A DNA stretch of 64,000 bases from Lentisphaerota bacterium (GTDB lineage: Bacteria > Verrucomicrobiota > Lentisphaeria > Victivallales > Victivallaceae). The notes below the pieces were generated by a model that worked only from the letters and a program-made list of their open reading frames with translations, was not told the origin of the DNA and ran no database searches. The first letter of the stretch is position 1. Each line of letters begins with the position of its first letter. A program made the position numbers and the translations under genes. The DNA lies in contig CP071032.1 of assembly GCA_017134815.1 (NCBI GenBank), positions 3,134,721 through 3,198,720 of the forward strand, read 5' to 3'. Below, piece after piece: positions 35,001 through 44,368 of the stretch.

Positions 35001-35789
35001 TCATTCTATGACCGGCCAGAACCTGCCGGTTGAGCTCTGCTGCAGTTTTACATGCATATCATAAGCTTCGAACAGATTGTCTTCTGTCAGGATACTTTCT
35101 CTTTTTCCTTTAGCTGTAATTATTCCCTCTTTTAAAATCATACCCTTATCAAATACCGGCAGGATATCATCAATGCGCTGGGTTATAAAAACCGTTGTGG
35201 GGCAATCCGGTTTTCTGGCCATCTCTTCAATTGTTGCCAGCAGAAATTCACGGCTTTTCATATCCAGATGTACACATGCTTCATCAAGTATTATCAGCTC
35301 CGGGTCACGCATAAGTGCCCTGCAGAGCAGGATTTTTACCTGTTCTCCAGAGGACATGCTGTCCATATCCTGGTTTTCAAGTTTACGACAGTCGATGCGT
35401 CCCATAATTGCCAGGGCTTTTTCAATCTCAGTATCGGTTGGTTCCCGGAATAACCCGAGAGTACCGTCCAGCCCGGATATCACCATTTGCAGTCCGGTCC
35501 ACCTGGAGGTCCACCGCTGCATAAAAGGGCTCACCCAGGCAATGCGCTTACGCAGTTCAGCCAGATTGACGGTACCATAGCGCTCATACAGCACGTTGAC
35601 TTCCGCACCAAAAACCGGCCAGGCAAAACCCATCAGCATTTTGACCAGTGTGGTTTTGCCCGCACCGTTGGCTCCAAGCACAAACCAGTGGTCGCCGCGT
35701 TTAACCTGCCAGTTGAAGTCTTTGAGAATTTTTTTACCGCCAAGAAAAACCGTGGCCTTCTTAATATCTATTATATATGAGTTTTCCAT
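35001..35789 (-). CDS. ABC transporter ATP-binding protein, stand-alone
   Basis: 262 residues with a single ATPase domain. Walker A is GANGAGKTT (38-46), the signature MSSGEQVK is a relaxed LSGGQ, and Walker B is ELIILDEACVHLD. The C-terminal extension (AYDMHVKLQQSSTGRFWPVIE) and overall pattern resemble the ModF/YlmA group rather than importers with a dedicated permease. No permease or binding protein is adjacent, so the transport or non-transport role is open. The ATG at 35789 lacks a clear ribosome site. Confidence 0.82.
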   Translation of the reverse strand: MENSYIIDIKKATVFLGGKKILKDFNWQVKRGDHWFVLGANGAGKTTLVKMLMGFAWPVFGAEVNVLYERYGTVNLAELRKRIAWVSPFMQRWTSRWTGLQMVISGLDGTLGLFREPTDTEIEKALAIMGRIDCRKLENQDMDSMSSGEQVKILLCRALMRDPELIILDEACVHLDMKSREFLLATIEEMARKPDCPTTVFITQRIDDILPVFDKGMILKEGIITAKGKRESILTEDNLFEAYDMHVKLQQSSTGRFWPVIE

Positions 35790-35839
35790 ATTTATTAATG
35801 TTGGTTGCTGAAAAAGTTAGTTTACTCTATGAAAACGGA

Positions 35840-36745
35840 TTACCAGTTACAGTCGTGTTCTGTATTTTTGTAGTTAATCCACCGATCACGCAAATTTTTG
35901 CCCTTTGCAAACTCTGACTGCAGTTTGTCATACTGCTTGCTTTCAATAAGCTCGCATAAATGCAGCCAGCGTTTTTCAAACTCTTTGACGACCTCAAGGA
36001 CTGCCGGCTGATTATTTTCAATTATCTCACGCCACATCTGCGGTGAACTGGAGGTGATGCGTGAAGTGTCGCGAAACCCGGTGGCACAGCCTGAAAAACG
36101 CAGTTTACGCTCTGCTTCCGGACAGTCAAGCACTGCTTCAGTAAGAGACAACGCCAGTATATGGGATATATGACTGGTATGCGCTACTAGAACGTCATGT
36201 TCCTTTACGCCAATCTCCACGACTTTTGTCTGGATTGATTCCCAGAAGTCCGATACCTTTTGAAAAGCGGCTGCACTGGTATTATCCGTACGGATGACGA
36301 AGACCTCGGCATTGTTGTAAAGTGCTTCAAAAGCGGCGTAGGGACCGGTTTTTTCCGTTCCGGCCATCGGATGACTCCCTACAAAATTTACACCGAGCGG
36401 CTGCAGTTCTTTTTCTCCGCAGTTTACAATAACTGCCTTGACGCTGCCGATATCGGTGACGATGGATCCCGGCCGCCAGCAGTTTCGATAAGTTTTGATG
36501 AAGTTCATTATCTGTGGAATCGGAATGCACAGAACAGTCAGGTCGGCTTTTTTCAGAATGTATTCCAGTTCACCGGTTTCATCAATAACATTATTTTTCT
36601 GAGCCCACGTACAAACTTCAGGGCGACGAGTCCAGCCCAGGCGGTTGAGTTTCTGCCCGCGCAGCGACATTCCCAGGGACGCTCCAAGCAGTCCCAGCCC
36701 GATTATGGCAATATTTCTTATTTCCGGAGCTTCGGAAGTATTCAT
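35840..36745 (-). CDS. tyrA: Prephenate/arogenate dehydrogenase
   Basis: Tyrosine-pathway NAD(P)-dependent dehydrogenase, 301 residues. Motifs: IAIIGLGLLGASLG (Rossmann loop), VTDIGSVKAVIV, VGSHPMAGTEKTGP (active-site His), HTSHISHILALSL and FSGCATGFRDTSRI. No chorismate mutase or ACT domain is fused. I start at the ATG at 36745, 7 nt after AAGGA, rather than at a TTG five codons upstream that overlaps this ribosome site. It is a single gene between a lone ABC ATPase and the divergent secretin operon. Confidence 0.94.
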   Translation of the reverse strand: MNTSEAPEIRNIAIIGLGLLGASLGMSLRGQKLNRLGWTRRPEVCTWAQKNNVIDETGELEYILKKADLTVLCIPIPQIMNFIKTYRNCWRPGSIVTDIGSVKAVIVNCGEKELQPLGVNFVGSHPMAGTEKTGPYAAFEALYNNAEVFVIRTDNTSAAAFQKVSDFWESIQTKVVEIGVKEHDVLVAHTSHISHILALSLTEAVLDCPEAERKLRFSGCATGFRDTSRITSSSPQMWREIIENNQPAVLEVVKEFEKRWLHLCELIESKQYDKLQSEFAKGKNLRDRWINYKNTEHDCNW

Positions 36746-36900
36746 AAGATTATCCTTCAAATTTAATCAAACGATGTGAACTTAATATAGCTTCCATTTG
36801 CCCTTAAACAATAAAAACAGATTATAAAATTACGTAAACATTCATATTAGTTTCAGTTGTAACGTAATTATATTTAGTATAATTTTGCCGTTAAATTAAT

Positions 36901-36929
36901 TTGCAAAAAAAGTTTAAATGGGTTATAGT
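36901..36929 (+). promoter_or_regulatory. Candidate promoter of the secretin-ABC operon
   Basis: TTGCAA (36901-36906), 17-bp spacer, TATAGT (36924-36929), in an A+T-rich stretch 66 bp before the secretin ATG. It would give a leader of about 60 nt. No operator-like palindrome is obvious. Confidence 0.5.
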
Positions 36930-36994
36930 CTTAACTCTATGTGTAAAATTTTTTTTATATGGTTCCTTTTTAATATTACAGCTTGGAAGGCACA

Positions 36995-38395
36995 ATGAAT
37001 AAATCAGGCAACGTTTCAGTTGCCGGTGGTGGTATGGTAGTGAAGTGCTTGACAGCATGTGCGTTGACACTTTGTATTCCGGTGTTGGCGGAAACTGTTA
37101 TTATTCAGAAAAACCCACTTACCGGTGAAGTACGCAAGTTTGACAGAAAGGCGGGAAGGAAAAATGTGCAGTCTGTTGCCAGACAGCTCAGCAGCCTGCT
37201 GGTTCCGTCAAAAACTTTGAAAAACCTTAAAGCCGCCAGGCACCCGCTGAAACCTTACAGCAGAGTTGTTGCAGGCCCTGACGGTAAATCGACTTTGATT
37301 TACCGTTGCCGCTATACCCAGTCAAAATCACTGGTAAACAGCATGGAGAGCGCTATCTCCCCTGTAGGCACTGTAGAGTATTCCAGTGAACAGAATCTGA
37401 TTATAATAAATGACAAAAGCGAAAAGATAAAGGAACTCAAAGGGGCGCTTGAAGCTATAGATATTCCTTCACCGCAGGTCCTGGTGGAAGCCAAAATAGT
37501 TGAAATCCTGCTCAATGACGGTATGGAGCGTAATTTCTCATTGAACTTCAATCAGGTCAATGAATTTCCTGGATTGAATGATAAAGGAGATATTGTCAAT
37601 ACACTGCTTAGTTCCAGCGGCGGGGTTGAAACATCTGTTCCGGGGCAGACTTCCGGTGATCGTGGACTTGGCTTTAACTGGTTTCCATATGTGTCGGGAA
37701 ACAAAAATATCAATGCTTCAATCCAATGGCTGCTGACTGCTCAGGACGCCAAAATACTGTCATCGCCAAATGTTGTGGTTTCGCGCAATGCCACTGCCAG
37801 TATTGTAACCGGTCAGGACATTCCAATTCAGACTTTTCAGATTGTATCCGGGTCAACTACAACTTCAACTGAATTCAAGCGGGTTGGAGTTATTCTCAAT
37901 GTTACTCCGAAACTCATCAATAGAGACTCTGTAACTCTGGGCGTTAACCCGCAGGTTTCAAATGTATTGAAATATATTCAGTTCAAACAGGATCGTTTTG
38001 ACTATGAGGTTCCGGTAATTTCAATTCGTAATATTGAGACTGATCTAACCTTGAAAGACGGCCAGGTCATTATGCTTGGAGGTCTTTACAGCCACCGTGA
38101 AACTTTACAACAGGAGCGTACGCCTTTTTTGAGTGATATACCGGTTATCGGAGAATTTTTCACTGCCAAAAACCGCAGTAAGGAGCTGATTCAGTTAATA
38201 TTTTTTCTGAAGGTGAATATTCTGACTGAAGATGAAATAGCCAGCGGGGTCATTTACGATCCGGGTAAGCAGGCTGTCGATTCTAAAAAACTTGGCAGTA
38301 TAATTCGTAATTCAAAACAGATATTCCCGGCAAAAGAGAGTACGCTGGAAAAAGTAAAGAAAGAGTTCATTGAAAAAGATGAATCGTACCGCTGA
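36995..38395 (+). CDS. Secretin-family outer-membrane channel protein
   Basis: 466 residues from the ATG at 36995 (GGAAGG 4 nt upstream; the frame opens at a TTG four codons earlier). The N-terminal hydrophobic segment MVVKCLTACALTLCIPVLAE (about 14-33) looks like a late-placed signal peptide. One secretin N-domain (about 95-160: LIYRCRYTQSKSLVNSME, YSSEQNLIIINDKSEKI) precedes the secretin barrel domain (about 230-415), with ILSSPNVVVSRNATASIVTGQDIP, DLTLKDGQVIMLGGLYS and RTPFLSDIPVIGEFF. It is much shorter than GspD or PilQ, with no N0 or multiple N-domains and no pilotin site recognised. It is first in a tight operon with an ABC exporter, not with type II secretion or type IV pilus genes. 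Confidence 0.9.
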   Translation: MNKSGNVSVAGGGMVVKCLTACALTLCIPVLAETVIIQKNPLTGEVRKFDRKAGRKNVQSVARQLSSLLVPSKTLKNLKAARHPLKPYSRVVAGPDGKSTLIYRCRYTQSKSLVNSMESAISPVGTVEYSSEQNLIIINDKSEKIKELKGALEAIDIPSPQVLVEAKIVEILLNDGMERNFSLNFNQVNEFPGLNDKGDIVNTLLSSSGGVETSVPGQTSGDRGLGFNWFPYVSGNKNINASIQWLLTAQDAKILSSPNVVVSRNATASIVTGQDIPIQTFQIVSGSTTTSTEFKRVGVILNVTPKLINRDSVTLGVNPQVSNVLKYIQFKQDRFDYEVPVISIRNIETDLTLKDGQVIMLGGLYSHRETLQQERTPFLSDIPVIGEFFTAKNRSKELIQLIFFLKVNILTEDEIASGVIYDPGKQAVDSKKLGSIIRNSKQIFPAKESTLEKVKKEFIEKDESYR

Positions 38396-38397
38396 TT

Positions 38398-39918
38398 ATG
38401 AAAATTACTAAATGGAAAACTGGTTCGGCGCTGGTGCTGGTGCTGGTGTTAATTATCGGGGCCTGGGCCGGGTACCGGGAATCAGAGAGAAGTCCAGCTG
38501 CTGTAAAAAAAACTGAAGGTACTGATGACAGTATCGCGCCCGACCGCTCGTATACCTTGAAGTACGGGAAGCTGGTAATCGGCCTGATCCAGGCCGGCAG
38601 TGTGAACGCCAAGAAGAAGCACAAACTGTCGCTGCAAGCCAACTTCAGGACAAAACTTAACTGGGTAATTGATGAAAACACCAGTGTTAAAAAAGGACAG
38701 GTACTGGCTAAATTTGAGACTGACAACCTCCGTGAAAAGGTAGATGACTTCAATATTCAATATGAAAATCTGGAAAAAGAATTGATGATCCAGAAGGAGT
38801 CGGAGAAAATACTGGTAAGCTCAAATGCCGCCGAAGTCAGGGCGGCTGAAGACAGGGTGGTGCTGGCAGCAGATGCCTTGCGTAAATACCGTAAGTTTGA
38901 GCATCGCAAGGAACGTGACAACCTGATGCTGAAAATACAGGAGGCTGAGTCTGCCTACAGTAAAAACCGAAAAGAGCATCAGGATAAAAAAACTGAAGTG
39001 GCTCGCGGCTATTCAAATCGCAACGAGGAGGAAAAGCATAAGCAGAAGCTGCAGGAAATGTTCAATAAGATGGAGTCAGCCAGCAACAGCCTGGTCAATG
39101 CCAGAAATTCCCTGAAGAAATTCAAGCGCTATACTCATCCGAATAAAATGAACTCACTGATAAACGACTATGAACAGGCTCAGCTCAATTTGCGCAAAGT
39201 TAAAATTTCAACAGCTTCAAACCTTATTCAAAAAAAGAAAACTATTGACAATACTGTGAAAAGAATGAAGCGGATTAAAAATGACCTGAAAAAATACACT
39301 GTTTATCTGAAGCAGATGCAGTTGACGGCCCCGGTGGACGGTGTAGTTATTTACGGTAATCCTGACCGGCGCTGGAGCAAAACTGAGATAAAGCTGGGGA
39401 TGGACATCTGGAAAGGTAAAGTACTGATGACCATTCCGGACATGAAAAACCTGGTGGTAAATTTTGACTTGCCTGAACAGTACCGGTCTAAGGTCAAGTT
39501 AAATGACAAGGTTATTGTCTCTCCCGATTCGCTGCCGGGAATTAAGCTGGCCGGGCATATAAGCAAGATTGCCACTTTACCGGTCAATATGATTTACTGG
39601 GATCGAAGTTCGCCCAAAATCTATAAATCAAGAGTTACGCTGGAAAAACAGTGTGAACGCCTGGTCAGCGGTATGAGTGTACAGCTTGAAATTGTTACAA
39701 AGGTGATTAAGAATACCTTATTTGTTCCGGTTGAAGCGGTATTTGAAAAGAATGACAGCTACTTTGTCTACCTCAAGACGCCTGCCGGTACTCGCGAAGA
39801 AACGGTGTCTATTGGCGAGTCCAACGATAATTTTGTGCAGATTACAGCCGGACTGAAGGCCGGGGAAGTTGTTTATCTTTACCGGCCGTATCAGAAGAAG
39901 CAGGCGGCTGGTTCCTGA
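38398..39918 (+). CDS. HlyD/MacA-type membrane fusion (periplasmic adaptor) protein
   Basis: 506 residues. One N-terminal membrane helix (about 9-24, LVLVLVLIIGAWAG), a half-lipoyl segment (KYGKLVIGLIQAGSVNAKKKHKL), an unusually long charged coiled coil (about 105-300), the second lipoyl half (MQLTAPVDGVVIYGNP), and beta-barrel and membrane-proximal domains (PDMKNLVVNFDLPEQYRSKVK ... VPVEAVFEKNDSYFVYL). Such adaptors link an inner-membrane ABC pump to an outer-membrane channel. It starts 2 nt after the secretin stop and its stop overlaps the ATPase start by 1 nt. The coiled coil is long enough to reach across the periplasm. Confidence 0.9.
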   Translation: MKITKWKTGSALVLVLVLIIGAWAGYRESERSPAAVKKTEGTDDSIAPDRSYTLKYGKLVIGLIQAGSVNAKKKHKLSLQANFRTKLNWVIDENTSVKKGQVLAKFETDNLREKVDDFNIQYENLEKELMIQKESEKILVSSNAAEVRAAEDRVVLAADALRKYRKFEHRKERDNLMLKIQEAESAYSKNRKEHQDKKTEVARGYSNRNEEEKHKQKLQEMFNKMESASNSLVNARNSLKKFKRYTHPNKMNSLINDYEQAQLNLRKVKISTASNLIQKKKTIDNTVKRMKRIKNDLKKYTVYLKQMQLTAPVDGVVIYGNPDRRWSKTEIKLGMDIWKGKVLMTIPDMKNLVVNFDLPEQYRSKVKLNDKVIVSPDSLPGIKLAGHISKIATLPVNMIYWDRSSPKIYKSRVTLEKQCERLVSGMSVQLEIVTKVIKNTLFVPVEAVFEKNDSYFVYLKTPAGTREETVSIGESNDNFVQITAGLKAGEVVYLYRPYQKKQAAGS

Positions 39919-40664
39919 TGACTGCGCCAATGGAACCAACTTCCCAGGAAGCGCTTTCAATCGTGAAGCTGGAGGATATTTGTAAAACTTATGTGACCGG
40001 GGAGTTGATAGTACCGGTGCTGAAGGGGATTAACATCGATGTTATGCGTGGGGAATTTGTCGGTATTCTGGGCTCTTCAGGGTCAGGCAAGTCCACAATG
40101 CTCAATATTCTCGGTATGCTGGACGTCCCGACTTCCGGGAAATATCTGCTTGAGAGGCAGCATGTCGAGACTCTTTCCGATACAGAACTGGCGACAATAA
40201 GAAATCGTAAAATCGGTTTTATCTTCCAGAGCTTCAATCTGTTTCCGCACCTTTCGGTTGAGCAGAACATTGAAGTGCCGATGCTGTATGCCGGGGTTCC
40301 CCGCAAGGTCAGGCGGGAGCGAGCCATAGAACTTTCCAGACAGGTTGGTCTCGGTCATCGTCTTGGTCATCGCCCGACCCAGCTTTCCGGCGGGGAATGC
40401 CAGCGCATAGCTATTGCCCGGTCTTTAAGCAATAAGCCGGCTTTTCTGCTGGCAGACGAGCCAACTGGAAATCTGGATGAGAAAACCAGTGCTGACATAA
40501 TCAAGCTCTTTCATGAACTGAACGCCTCTGGTTCAACCATCATTATGGTGACCCATAATCCGGCTCTTGAGGCACACTTTGACAAGGTTATCTACTTGCG
40601 TGACGGCCGGGTCTCTGAGCACCAGAATATTAATTTCGGAGGCGGTCCGGATGTTGGTGAGTGA
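39918..40664 (+). CDS. MacB/LolD-type ABC transporter ATPase
   Basis: 248 residues. Walker A is [17 protein letters not shown], the Q-loop region is [17 protein letters not shown], the signature is [16 protein letters not shown], and Walker B/D-loop is [15 protein letters not shown], followed by the H-loop [29 protein letters not shown] is diagnostic of the MacB/LolD/FtsE group, which works by mechanotransmission with four-helix permeases. The C-terminus overlaps the permease start by 14 nt. A second ATG at 39930 is an alternative start. Confidence 0.93.
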   Translation: MTAPMEPTSQEALSIVKLEDICKTYVTGELIVPVLKGINIDVMRGEFVGILGSSGSGKSTMLNILGMLDVPTSGKYLLERQHVETLSDTELATIRNRKIGFIFQSFNLFPHLSVEQNIEVPMLYAGVPRKVRRERAIELSRQVGLGHRLGHRPTQLSGGECQRIAIARSLSNKPAFLLADEPTGNLDEKTSADIIKLFHELNASGSTIIMVTHNPALEAHFDKVIYLRDGRVSEHQNINFGGGPDVGE

Positions 40665-41919
40665 TCTTTTCAGACTGTCATTTCATAATCTTCTATTACA
40701 TAAGATCAGGTCGCTTCTGACTTCTCTTGGGGTAATTTTTGGCGTGGGCAGCGTTATTTCGATGTTGGCCGTTTCGGAGGGAGCCAAACGCAAGGCGTTG
40801 TCCCAGATTGAAGCCATGGGAATAGATAAAATTATTGTATATTCCAAAAAACCGCCGCTTGCCGGCAAGGATTCCAGCACCAGTAATGCCAGCTTTACTG
40901 AGACCTACGGACTTACTGTCAGGGACAGAAAACATATTGTCAGGATGGATAATATTGACCATGTTACCCCGGTCAGGGATTCACGGTTCAAAGTGATGAA
41001 GGGGACAAAACGGCTGGACCTGAAGCTTGTTGGGGTCGGCAGCGAATTTTGTCTGGATTCCGGTTGCCACCTGCTGAAAGGGCGCTGGTTTAAACCCGTG
41101 GATTTTGTCAATATCCGCAATGTATGTGTGATCGGAGAACGGGTGAAAAGAAAGATGTTCCGTATAGGACAAAGAGACATAATCGGCCTGTCGATCAGAG
41201 TTGGAAGGCATCTATTTCGCATTATCGGCATTATCGGCAATGACCACGGCACGCAGTATCCAGAGCTGGGCAGCCCGAACGATATGATATACATTCCCAT
41301 GAGAACCTCAGAGGCGATTTGTAAAAATTACGCTTTTGTCCGGGAAGGGCGCAATGCCAAAGTAACCATTATTGATTATGACCTGCTGGTGGTGTCTGTG
41401 CTGGATGTCACCCATATAGATAACACGGCCAAACGAATTACCGCTTACATGCGTAAAACCCACACTGAAACTAAAGACTGGGGAGTACTGGTGCCGCTGG
41501 ACCTGCTTAAACAACGGGAGCGGACTCAGAATATTTTTACGATAGTAATGGGGTCAATTGCTGGAATTTCTCTGATTGTCGGCGGTATCGGGATTATGAA
41601 TATTATGCTGGCCAGCGTATACGAACGACGTAAGGAGATTGGTACCCGTCGAGCTTTGGGAGCCCAGAAAAGGGATATACTGCTGCAGTTTCTGATCGAG
41701 ACGGTATTTCTGACTTCGCTTGGCGGTATTATTGGAATCGGTGTTGGTGTCGGCATCTCGCAGGTGATCACAATTTATGCCGATATGCCTACAGTTTATG
41801 AGGCGTGGAGTATCATTCTTTCACTGCTTATCTCAGGCTTTGTTGGGGTAGTGTTCGGTACTTACCCAGCCTGGAAAGCAGCCCAGCAGAATCCGATTGA
41901 TGTACTGCGCTCAGAATAA
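40651..41919 (+). CDS. MacB/FtsX-type ABC permease
   Basis: 422 residues from the ATG at 40651, 8 nt after GGAGG; this start is inside the end of the ATPase gene. The first membrane helix (about 20-42, LLTSLGVIFGVGSVISMLAV) is preceded by a short amphipathic helix. A large periplasmic domain of about 230 residues follows (VDFVNIRNVCVIGERVKRKMF), then three C-terminal helices with GIGIMNIMLASVYERRKEIGTRRALGAQKRDILLQFL, which contains the conserved coupling segment (KEIGTRRALGA), and a final PAWKAAQQNPIDVLRSE, the family's closing motif. It completes the operon; its stop lies 4 nt from the convergent GNAT gene. Confidence 0.93.
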   Translation: MLVSDLFRLSFHNLLLHKIRSLLTSLGVIFGVGSVISMLAVSEGAKRKALSQIEAMGIDKIIVYSKKPPLAGKDSSTSNASFTETYGLTVRDRKHIVRMDNIDHVTPVRDSRFKVMKGTKRLDLKLVGVGSEFCLDSGCHLLKGRWFKPVDFVNIRNVCVIGERVKRKMFRIGQRDIIGLSIRVGRHLFRIIGIIGNDHGTQYPELGSPNDMIYIPMRTSEAICKNYAFVREGRNAKVTIIDYDLLVVSVLDVTHIDNTAKRITAYMRKTHTETKDWGVLVPLDLLKQRERTQNIFTIVMGSIAGISLIVGGIGIMNIMLASVYERRKEIGTRRALGAQKRDILLQFLIETVFLTSLGGIIGIGVGVGISQVITIYADMPTVYEAWSIILSLLISGFVGVVFGTYPAWKAAQQNPIDVLRSE

Positions 41920-41923
41920 ACAG

Positions 41924-42451
41924 TCAGATCAGGCTGCTGATGTCAGGCCAGCCGTAAGTAAGTTCGCCGATACTGTAGCCCAGTCGGTCAACATTACAAC
42001 GGTAAATAATCGTACCGCCAAGGTGTTCATAATAGCGGCATGCTGAAATATTAGCTTCGACGACATGGACCGTCATAGCGTTGAGCTGCTGCGACATAAG
42101 CCAGCTAATACCATTTTTTATGAGAGTCCTGCCGATTCCTTGCCCCTGGAATTCCCTGAGTACATAGATGCGCAGTAAACGTCCGGGATATTCCCGGCAG
42201 TTAGCCGGATCGAGGTTAGCCCCGAATGAAGCAAAAGCTGTTATTCTGCCGCGGGGAGTTTCTGCACATAAGTGAAAATCCTGATTACAGGGGCAGAGGT
42301 TTTTCTCCCACGATTTGCGCCATTTATCCAGAGTCATAAAATTTATGACCTTTTGCGGCAGGACACCTGAGCTGTAGGTGTCAAGCCATGCTTTATGATG
42401 TACTGCAGCAATTAGCTCCAGATCCTCCGGCTTAAGCTCTCTAATATGCAC
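41924..42451 (-). CDS. GNAT-family N-acetyltransferase
   Basis: 175 residues. An N-terminal MHIRELKPEDLELIAAVHHKAWLDTY segment is typical of this GNAT branch; LRIYVLREFQGQGIGRTLIK holds the acetyl-CoA pyrophosphate loop (Q-x2-G-x-G), and VVEANISACRYYEHLGG the C-terminal helix. The first codon is GTG (42451), directly abutting the exonuclease stop; GGAGG in the end of that gene lies 10 nt upstream, so translation is probably coupled. The substrate is unknown. Confidence 0.83.
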   Translation of the reverse strand: MHIRELKPEDLELIAAVHHKAWLDTYSSGVLPQKVINFMTLDKWRKSWEKNLCPCNQDFHLCAETPRGRITAFASFGANLDPANCREYPGRLLRIYVLREFQGQGIGRTLIKNGISWLMSQQLNAMTVHVVEANISACRYYEHLGGTIIYRCNVDRLGYSIGELTYGWPDISSLI

Positions 42452-43018
42452 TTAGCTGCTGCCTCCAACCTTTTTAAGCAGTTCAGTAAAAGCAATCTGC
42501 AGCAGTTGAACGGTCCATTCAACGTCTGCTCCGGCACGGTGGGCCTGAAGGCCTTCTCTGAGATCCTCGAGCTGAAAGGTGCGGCGCAGGGATTGAAGAC
42601 TGTAGCTGGGCAATCCGGCATAGGCTTGCTTCATCAGTCTGATTGAGTCCATGGTCTTGCCCTGCCACAGCGGCAGACCGCTGCGCGACAGGCTTTCCTG
42701 TAAAAAGCCCAGATCGAAACGGGCGTTGTGGGCTACCAGAGTTGAATCTTTAGCCAGTTCCAGAAACTGGTATCCGACATCACTGAATTTTGGGGCATCT
42801 ATAACCATATCGTCAGTAATACGGTGTACTCTTGAAACTTGCGGCGGAATACTGCAGCTGGGATTAACCAGCGACTCAAAGCGGGTTATTTCACCGTCTC
42901 TGTCGACCCGGACCGCAGCCAGCTCAACTATCCGGTCATTAACTGGGCTCATCCCAGTGGTTTCCACATCAAAAACCGTGAAAGGTCCAAGTTCATACCA
43001 GTTGCTAACTTCAGCCAT
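42452..43018 (-). CDS. DnaQ-like 3'-5' exonuclease (DEDDh)
   Basis: 188 residues, a single exonuclease domain. ExoI is VFDVETTG (catalytic Asp/Glu), ExoII VAHNARFDLGFL, and ExoIII HRAGADVEWT (His and Asp), giving the full DEDDh set. It could be a proofreading subunit or a stand-alone RNase T/DnaQ-like enzyme; no polymerase gene is near. It lies upstream of and abuts the GNAT gene. Confidence 0.9.
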   Translation of the reverse strand: MAEVSNWYELGPFTVFDVETTGMSPVNDRIVELAAVRVDRDGEITRFESLVNPSCSIPPQVSRVHRITDDMVIDAPKFSDVGYQFLELAKDSTLVAHNARFDLGFLQESLSRSGLPLWQGKTMDSIRLMKQAYAGLPSYSLQSLRRTFQLEDLREGLQAHRAGADVEWTVQLLQIAFTELLKKVGGSS

Positions 43019-43078
43019 TATAAAACTTTCCAGGAATATATTGTGTAATCATCAATTAGACTGCAATGTCAGATGTGT

Positions 43079-43783
43079 TCAGTCAAAAAATTCAACTTCG
43101 TCAGATGTCAAATGCTTATACGCTCCGATAATTTTAATATCTCCCGCATTTTCCATGTCAGCCAGCGGTTCGCTGGTTTCACGTATAAGATTGCAGGACA
43201 TCCTGACATTTTCCCGCGCTGCGGCCTCTATCAGTTCACAGCCCTCAAGTCCGGTATGCTTCTTCGCTTTCAGTACGGCTGGCATGAGGTCACTGACAAT
43301 GCCGTTTATTCCGGGAGTATCTGTAACATCGGGGTTGCTCACTGCATGTGTCGCGGCGGTGACCGCTCCGCAGGATCCATGCCCCATTACTACAATCAGT
43401 TTGCTGGTGGAATGCAGCGTTGCATATTCAATGCTGCCCAGCAGCCGTGAATCAATAATGTTGCCCGCAACTCTCACTATGAACAAATCGCCTAACCCTG
43501 CGTCAAAAACAATTTCCGGTGAAACCCTGGAATCTGAGCAGCACAATACTGTTGCATAGGGCCACTGACCTTTGCATAACAGCTGGCGGGTATATTCACA
43601 GCTTGAATTGTTATGGCTGCTTTTATTTACATAACGCCGGTTGCCGTCCTTAAGTCTCTGCAGCGCCTGCTGCCAGGCAACGCCTTTTGCAGAACGTTCA
43701 GCCATCTCACTAAAGTATACCGAAGAATCAGAACAGCTGCACTGCTGTTTTGAACTGTCTTTTATATCATGTGAATCTGTCAT
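43079..43783 (-). CDS. Beta-class carbonic anhydrase
   Basis: Interconverts CO2 and bicarbonate. 234 residues from the ATG at 43783 (GGAG 7 nt upstream; the frame extends 19 codons to a TTG without support). The zinc site is Cys82, with Asp84 and Arg86, in LCCSDSRVSPE, plus His135 and Cys138 in VMGHGSCGAV; RVAGNIID is also conserved. No signal peptide follows from this start, so it is probably cytoplasmic. An N-terminal stretch with QQCSCSDSS is not part of the usual fold. Confidence 0.94.
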   Translation of the reverse strand: MTDSHDIKDSSKQQCSCSDSSVYFSEMAERSAKGVAWQQALQRLKDGNRRYVNKSSHNNSSCEYTRQLLCKGQWPYATVLCCSDSRVSPEIVFDAGLGDLFIVRVAGNIIDSRLLGSIEYATLHSTSKLIVVMGHGSCGAVTAATHAVSNPDVTDTPGINGIVSDLMPAVLKAKKHTGLEGCELIEAAARENVRMSCNLIRETSEPLADMENAGDIKIIGAYKHLTSDEVEFFD

Positions 43784-43870
43784 ACTTACACTCCATCCAT
43801 TTTTGAAATGTAAAGATACAGCCGGAGACGGATATTTCAAATTAGAGAACAGATTATGGCTTTCAGTTTA

Positions 43871-44368
43871 TCAATCCCTGACCCGGAGCCCGTAAATGAC
43901 ATGAGAGATCTCTTTGCCGTCAATATCTGCGATATCCGGCATTCTACCCCATAATTCAAATCCATATTTTTCAAGCAGTCTGGTACTGCCGGTATTAATT
44001 TCAAACAGTATGGCAAAGAGAGTTTTCAAATTGAGATCCTCACAGGCATCAATTGCCTTTTCGGTAAGAGCCGAAGCAATGCCCTGCCGCCGAAAATCCC
44101 GGTGGACATAATAGCTGATTTCGGCAGTATAGCGCAGAGCCATCCGGCCAGGCCGGTAAGGACTGAGGCTGCACCAGCCGGCAATAAGGCCGTCTTTCAA
44201 CAATACCCAGACAGGATATTTATCCTGGGTATGTTCCTTTAGCCAGTTCAGTCGGTCATCCACTTTGACTGGAGCGATATCGGCAGTAGCGTTTTTCTCT
44301 CCAATCGCCTGATTATATATTTCAACAATTGCCGGTAAGTCACCTTTGGCCGCATAGCGTATTTCCAT
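43871..44368 (-). CDS. GNAT N-acetyltransferase, phosphinothricin-acetyltransferase-like
   Basis: 165 residues. IRYAAKGDLPAIVEIYNQAI, LNWLKEHTQDKYPVWVLL, EISYYVHRDFRRQGIASALTEKAI (CoA-binding R-x2-G-x-A) and NTGSTRLLEKYGFELWGRMPDIADIDGK follow the Pat/Bar/YncA pattern. Housekeeping members of this group acetylate amino-acid analogues such as methionine sulfone, so a resistance role need not be assumed. GAGGTG precedes the ATG at 44368. Confidence 0.85.
   Translation of the reverse strand: MEIRYAAKGDLPAIVEIYNQAIGEKNATADIAPVKVDDRLNWLKEHTQDKYPVWVLLKDGLIAGWCSLSPYRPGRMALRYTAEISYYVHRDFRRQGIASALTEKAIDACEDLNLKTLFAILFEINTGSTRLLEKYGFELWGRMPDIADIDGKEISHVIYGLRVRD

Noticed and set aside
42651..43559. 302-codon plus-strand frame opposite the exonuclease and carbonic anhydrase
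   Set aside because: Spans two supported minus-strand genes and their spacer; its translation resembles no protein family.
43871..44368. Phosphinothricin resistance gene
   Set aside because: The similarity is to the broad Pat/YncA acetyltransferase group, which is common in housekeeping form; no resistance context is seen.
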